64,000 nt of DNA from Massilia sp. Root133 (GTDB taxonomy: Bacteria > Pseudomonadota > Gammaproteobacteria > Burkholderiales > Burkholderiaceae_D). Below, in pieces: positions 61,970-64,000 of this stretch. The stretch spans positions 470,091 to 534,090 of the forward strand of contig NZ_LMEW01000031.1 of the NCBI RefSeq assembly GCF_001426525.1. The letters are read 5' to 3'. The position numbers were made by a program, and so were the translations under genes. A model generated the notes under the pieces. That model had not been told where the DNA came from and did not search any database. It saw only the letters and a program-made list of their open reading frames with translations. The first letter of the stretch is position 1. Each line of letters begins with the position of its first letter.

Positions 61970-64000
61970 ATGAGCCATTCCCGTGCAGTCGTTTTCATCG
62001 ATCCCGCCATCGCCGGCTGGGAAGACATCGCCGCCTCCGCAGGCCACGCACGCGTCGTCGTGCTGGATGACGGACAGGATGGGCTGCTCCAGGTCGCCGC
62101 CGCGCTGGCGGCCGAGCGCGACCTGGCCGCCATCCACATCGTCTCGCACGGCAGCGCCGGCCGGATCGTGCTGGGCAGCACGGTCGTGACCGCCGGCGTG
62201 CTCGCGCATTACGCCGGCGCGCTCGCGACCATCGGCCGCAGCCTGGCCGCGGCGGGGGACATCCTGCTGTACGGCTGCGAAGTCGGCCAGGGCGCCGCCG
62301 GCGCCGCCTTCCTGGAGCAGCTGTCCGACTACACGGGCAGCGACGTGGCGGCGTCGACCGGCCTGACCGGCGCGGCCGCGCTCGGCGGCGACTGGCACCT
62401 GGAAGCGCACGTGGGCACGATCACGGCCCGGCCTCTGGCGGCGCCGGCCTTTGCCGGCACGCTGGCGCTCGTCGGCGGCACCGTCAATAACGACCGCCTG
62501 GTCGGTACCGCGGGCACGGATTCGATGTCGGGCGGCGCCGGCGACGACGTCCTCGTCGGCAGCGCCGGCAACGACACGATGGATGGCGGCGCCGACGGCG
62601 CGTACGGCGACACGGTCGACTATTCGGCCGGCACGGCCGGCGTGTCGGTCGACCTGGCAGCAGGCACCGCCAGGGACAACTGGGGCAACACGGACACGCT
62701 GATCGGCATCGAGCACGTCACCGGCTCCGCATTCGCCGATACGCTGATCGGCTCGGCCGGCCAGAACTGGTTCCGCCCGGGCAAGGGCAACGACACCGTC
62801 AACGGCGGTGGCGGCGACGACGTCGTCATGTACGAGGGCATCACCACCAGCGTCACCATCAACCTGCGGACGGGCGTCGCCACCGGCGCGGACGTCGGCA
62901 GCGACACGCTGACCGGCATCCGCAACATCCACACGGGCGCGGGCGCGGACATCATCCAGTTGTCGGACCAGGGCGGCTATGTGTTCGCCCGCGGCGGCAA
63001 CGACAGGATCACGGGCGGCAACGGCAGCGATACGTTCATCGGCGGCAGCGGCAACGATACCCTCGACGGCGGCGCCGGCCGCGACACGGCCAACTACATG
63101 GACGACACCTATGACGGCACCGTGAACGTGGCGGTCACGGGCTTGGGCGTCAAGGTCAACCTGGCCACCGGCATCGCGACCGACAACTGGGGCCACACGG
63201 ATACGCTCCTCAACATCGAAGACGTGTCCGGCTCGCGCTTCGGCGACACCATCACGGGCAACGCGGCCGACAACAACCTGCGCGGCGAGGATGGCAACGA
63301 CACGCTGTCCGGCGACGCCGGCAACGACTGGCTCGACGCCGGCAACGGTGCCGACAGCGTGGTGGGCGGCGCCGGGTTCGACCAGCTGACGGGCGGCGCC
63401 GGCAACGATACGCTCGACGGCGGCGCCGACCGCGACCGCGTCAACTACAACAACGAGTATCCCGGCACCGGGCTCACGGGCAAGGGCGTGACGGTCAACC
63501 TGGCGACCGGTACCGCAACCGACAACTGGGGCAACACGGACAAGCTCGTCAGCATCGAGGACGTGTCCGGCTCGCGCTATGCCGACACGCTGGTCGGCAA
63601 TGCAGCCGACAACAGCCTGAACGGCGACGACGGCAACGACACGTTGTCCGGCGATGCCGGCAGCGACTGGCTCGACGGCGGCAACGGTGCCGACAGCCTG
63701 CTGGGCGGCCTGGGCATGGACCAGCTGTCCGGCGGTGCCGGCAACGATACGATCGACGGCGGCGCCGACCGCGACCGCGTCACCTATTTCAACGACTACG
63801 GCACCATCGCGCCGACGGGCAAGGGCGTCGTGGTCAACCTGGCGACCGGTACCGCGACCGACAACTGGGGCAACACGGACAAGCTCGTCAGCATCGAGGA
63901 CGCGTCCGGCTCGCGCTATGCCGACACGCTGGTCGGCAATGCGGCCGACAACAGCCTGTCCGGCGACGACGGCAACGACACGATCTCCGGCGATGCCGGC
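61970..64000 (+). CDS. large secreted protein: DUF4347 caspase-like domain plus RTX repeats (3' end outside window)
   Basis: 677 residues visible, still open at the window end. Residues about 5-150 are a DUF4347 domain with His60 in HIVSHGSAG and Cys103 in LLYGCEVGQG, a His-Cys pair like that of caspase-type folds. From about residue 165 on come Ca-binding nonapeptides (GGAGNDTLDG, GDDGNDTLSG). There is no Sec signal, so type I secretion is expected. The RTX part is built from a 339-nt (113-residue) module repeated at least three times (phase marks 63145, 63484, 63823). AGAGAG precedes the ATG. Adhesin or toxin roles are both possible. Confidence 0.9.
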   Translation, partial: MSHSRAVVFIDPAIAGWEDIAASAGHARVVVLDDGQDGLLQVAAALAAERDLAAIHIVSHGSAGRIVLGSTVVTAGVLAHYAGALATIGRSLAAAGDILLYGCEVGQGAAGAAFLEQLSDYTGSDVAASTGLTGAAALGGDWHLEAHVGTITARPLAAPAFAGTLALVGGTVNNDRLVGTAGTDSMSGGAGDDVLVGSAGNDTMDGGADGAYGDTVDYSAGTAGVSVDLAAGTARDNWGNTDTLIGIEHVTGSAFADTLIGSAGQNWFRPGKGNDTVNGGGGDDVVMYEGITTSVTINLRTGVATGADVGSDTLTGIRNIHTGAGADIIQLSDQGGYVFARGGNDRITGGNGSDTFIGGSGNDTLDGGAGRDTANYMDDTYDGTVNVAVTGLGVKVNLATGIATDNWGHTDTLLNIEDVSGSRFGDTITGNAADNNLRGEDGNDTLSGDAGNDWLDAGNGADSVVGGAGFDQLTGGAGNDTLDGGADRDRVNYNNEYPGTGLTGKGVTVNLATGTATDNWGNTDKLVSIEDVSGSRYADTLVGNAADNSLNGDDGNDTLSGDAGSDWLDGGNGADSLLGGLGMDQLSGGAGNDTIDGGADRDRVTYFNDYGTIAPTGKGVVVNLATGTATDNWGNTDKLVSIEDASGSRYADTLVGNAADNSLSGDDGNDTISGDAG

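Noticed and set aside
63145..64000. Regular DNA repeats that might be read as a CRISPR-like array
   Set aside because: Period is 339 bp, in frame and coding for RTX calcium-binding modules.

Overview
The window is about 64 kb of high-GC DNA carrying dense, mostly short-spaced genes. Its gene order is typical of Betaproteobacteria, order Burkholderiales: odhA-odhB-lpd-zapE, surE-pcm-nlpD-rpoS-rlmD, and ndk-rlmN-pilW-rodZ-ispG-hisS-yfgM-bamB-der-hfq-hflX-hflK-hflC-hisZ-purA. Protein style, the numerous PAS/CheW/MCP genes and the many CGTCATTCCCGC-type intergenic hairpins suggest Oxalobacteraceae, probably a Massilia-like genus. The genus is inference, since no 16S gene is present.

Layout. 1-9.8 kb is a sensory and envelope region: a BaeSR-like two-component pair cut by the window edge, a soluble chemoreceptor, a FadL porin, a secreted SGNH hydrolase, and a pair encoding a triple-CheW protein and a triple-PAS soluble chemoreceptor. 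9.9-11.4 kb is a secreted type B carboxylesterase. 11.4-15.7 kb is a tightly packed minus-strand operon (PepSY membrane protein, DUF2271, DUF4198, ApbE flavin transferase, membrane-anchored diflavin reductase). A near-perfect Fur box sits just upstream of its first gene. I read the operon as an iron-regulated extracytoplasmic electron-transfer module in which ApbE attaches FMN to the DUF2271 protein.

16.0-24.1 kb is the 2-oxoglutarate dehydrogenase operon, with an intergenic hairpin-terminator after odhA and a SHOCT-PspC gene inserted before lpd, followed by zapE and a coiled-coil lipoprotein. 24.1-27.4 kb holds a PP2C phosphatase, a YdcH-like protein and a DinG/YoaA helicase whose 3' end is formed by a repetitive element. 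27.6-29.7 kb is the main accessory island: a TIR-domain protein followed directly by a ParA/MinD-like protein of the KGGVGR family whose P-loop has lost its glycines. This is a candidate two-gene defence or signalling module. 29.8-35.0 kb is the rpoS neighbourhood, then a hybrid PAS-GAF-GAF histidine kinase, a ZnuD-like TonB receptor with a small Cys-containing secreted protein, and a BI-1 family membrane protein.

41.6-58.4 kb is conserved housekeeping: nucleotide metabolism, rRNA methylation, pilus and cell-shape factors, isoprenoid synthesis, HisRS with a His-Asp tail, outer-membrane and ribosome assembly, Hfq and HflXKC, HisZ, PurA and a phosphoribosyltransferase. 58.7-64 kb returns to accessory genes: MarC, a lipoprotein FKBP isomerase, an AraC-like regulator, a GT1 glycosyltransferase, and the start of a DUF4347-RTX repeat protein that runs off the window.

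Two dispersed repeat families recur. One is an approximately 80-150 bp bipartite hairpin element (eight copies). The other is a GGGGTCAGAGC palindrome family (two loci). No rRNA, tRNA, CRISPR array or complete insertion sequence was found.
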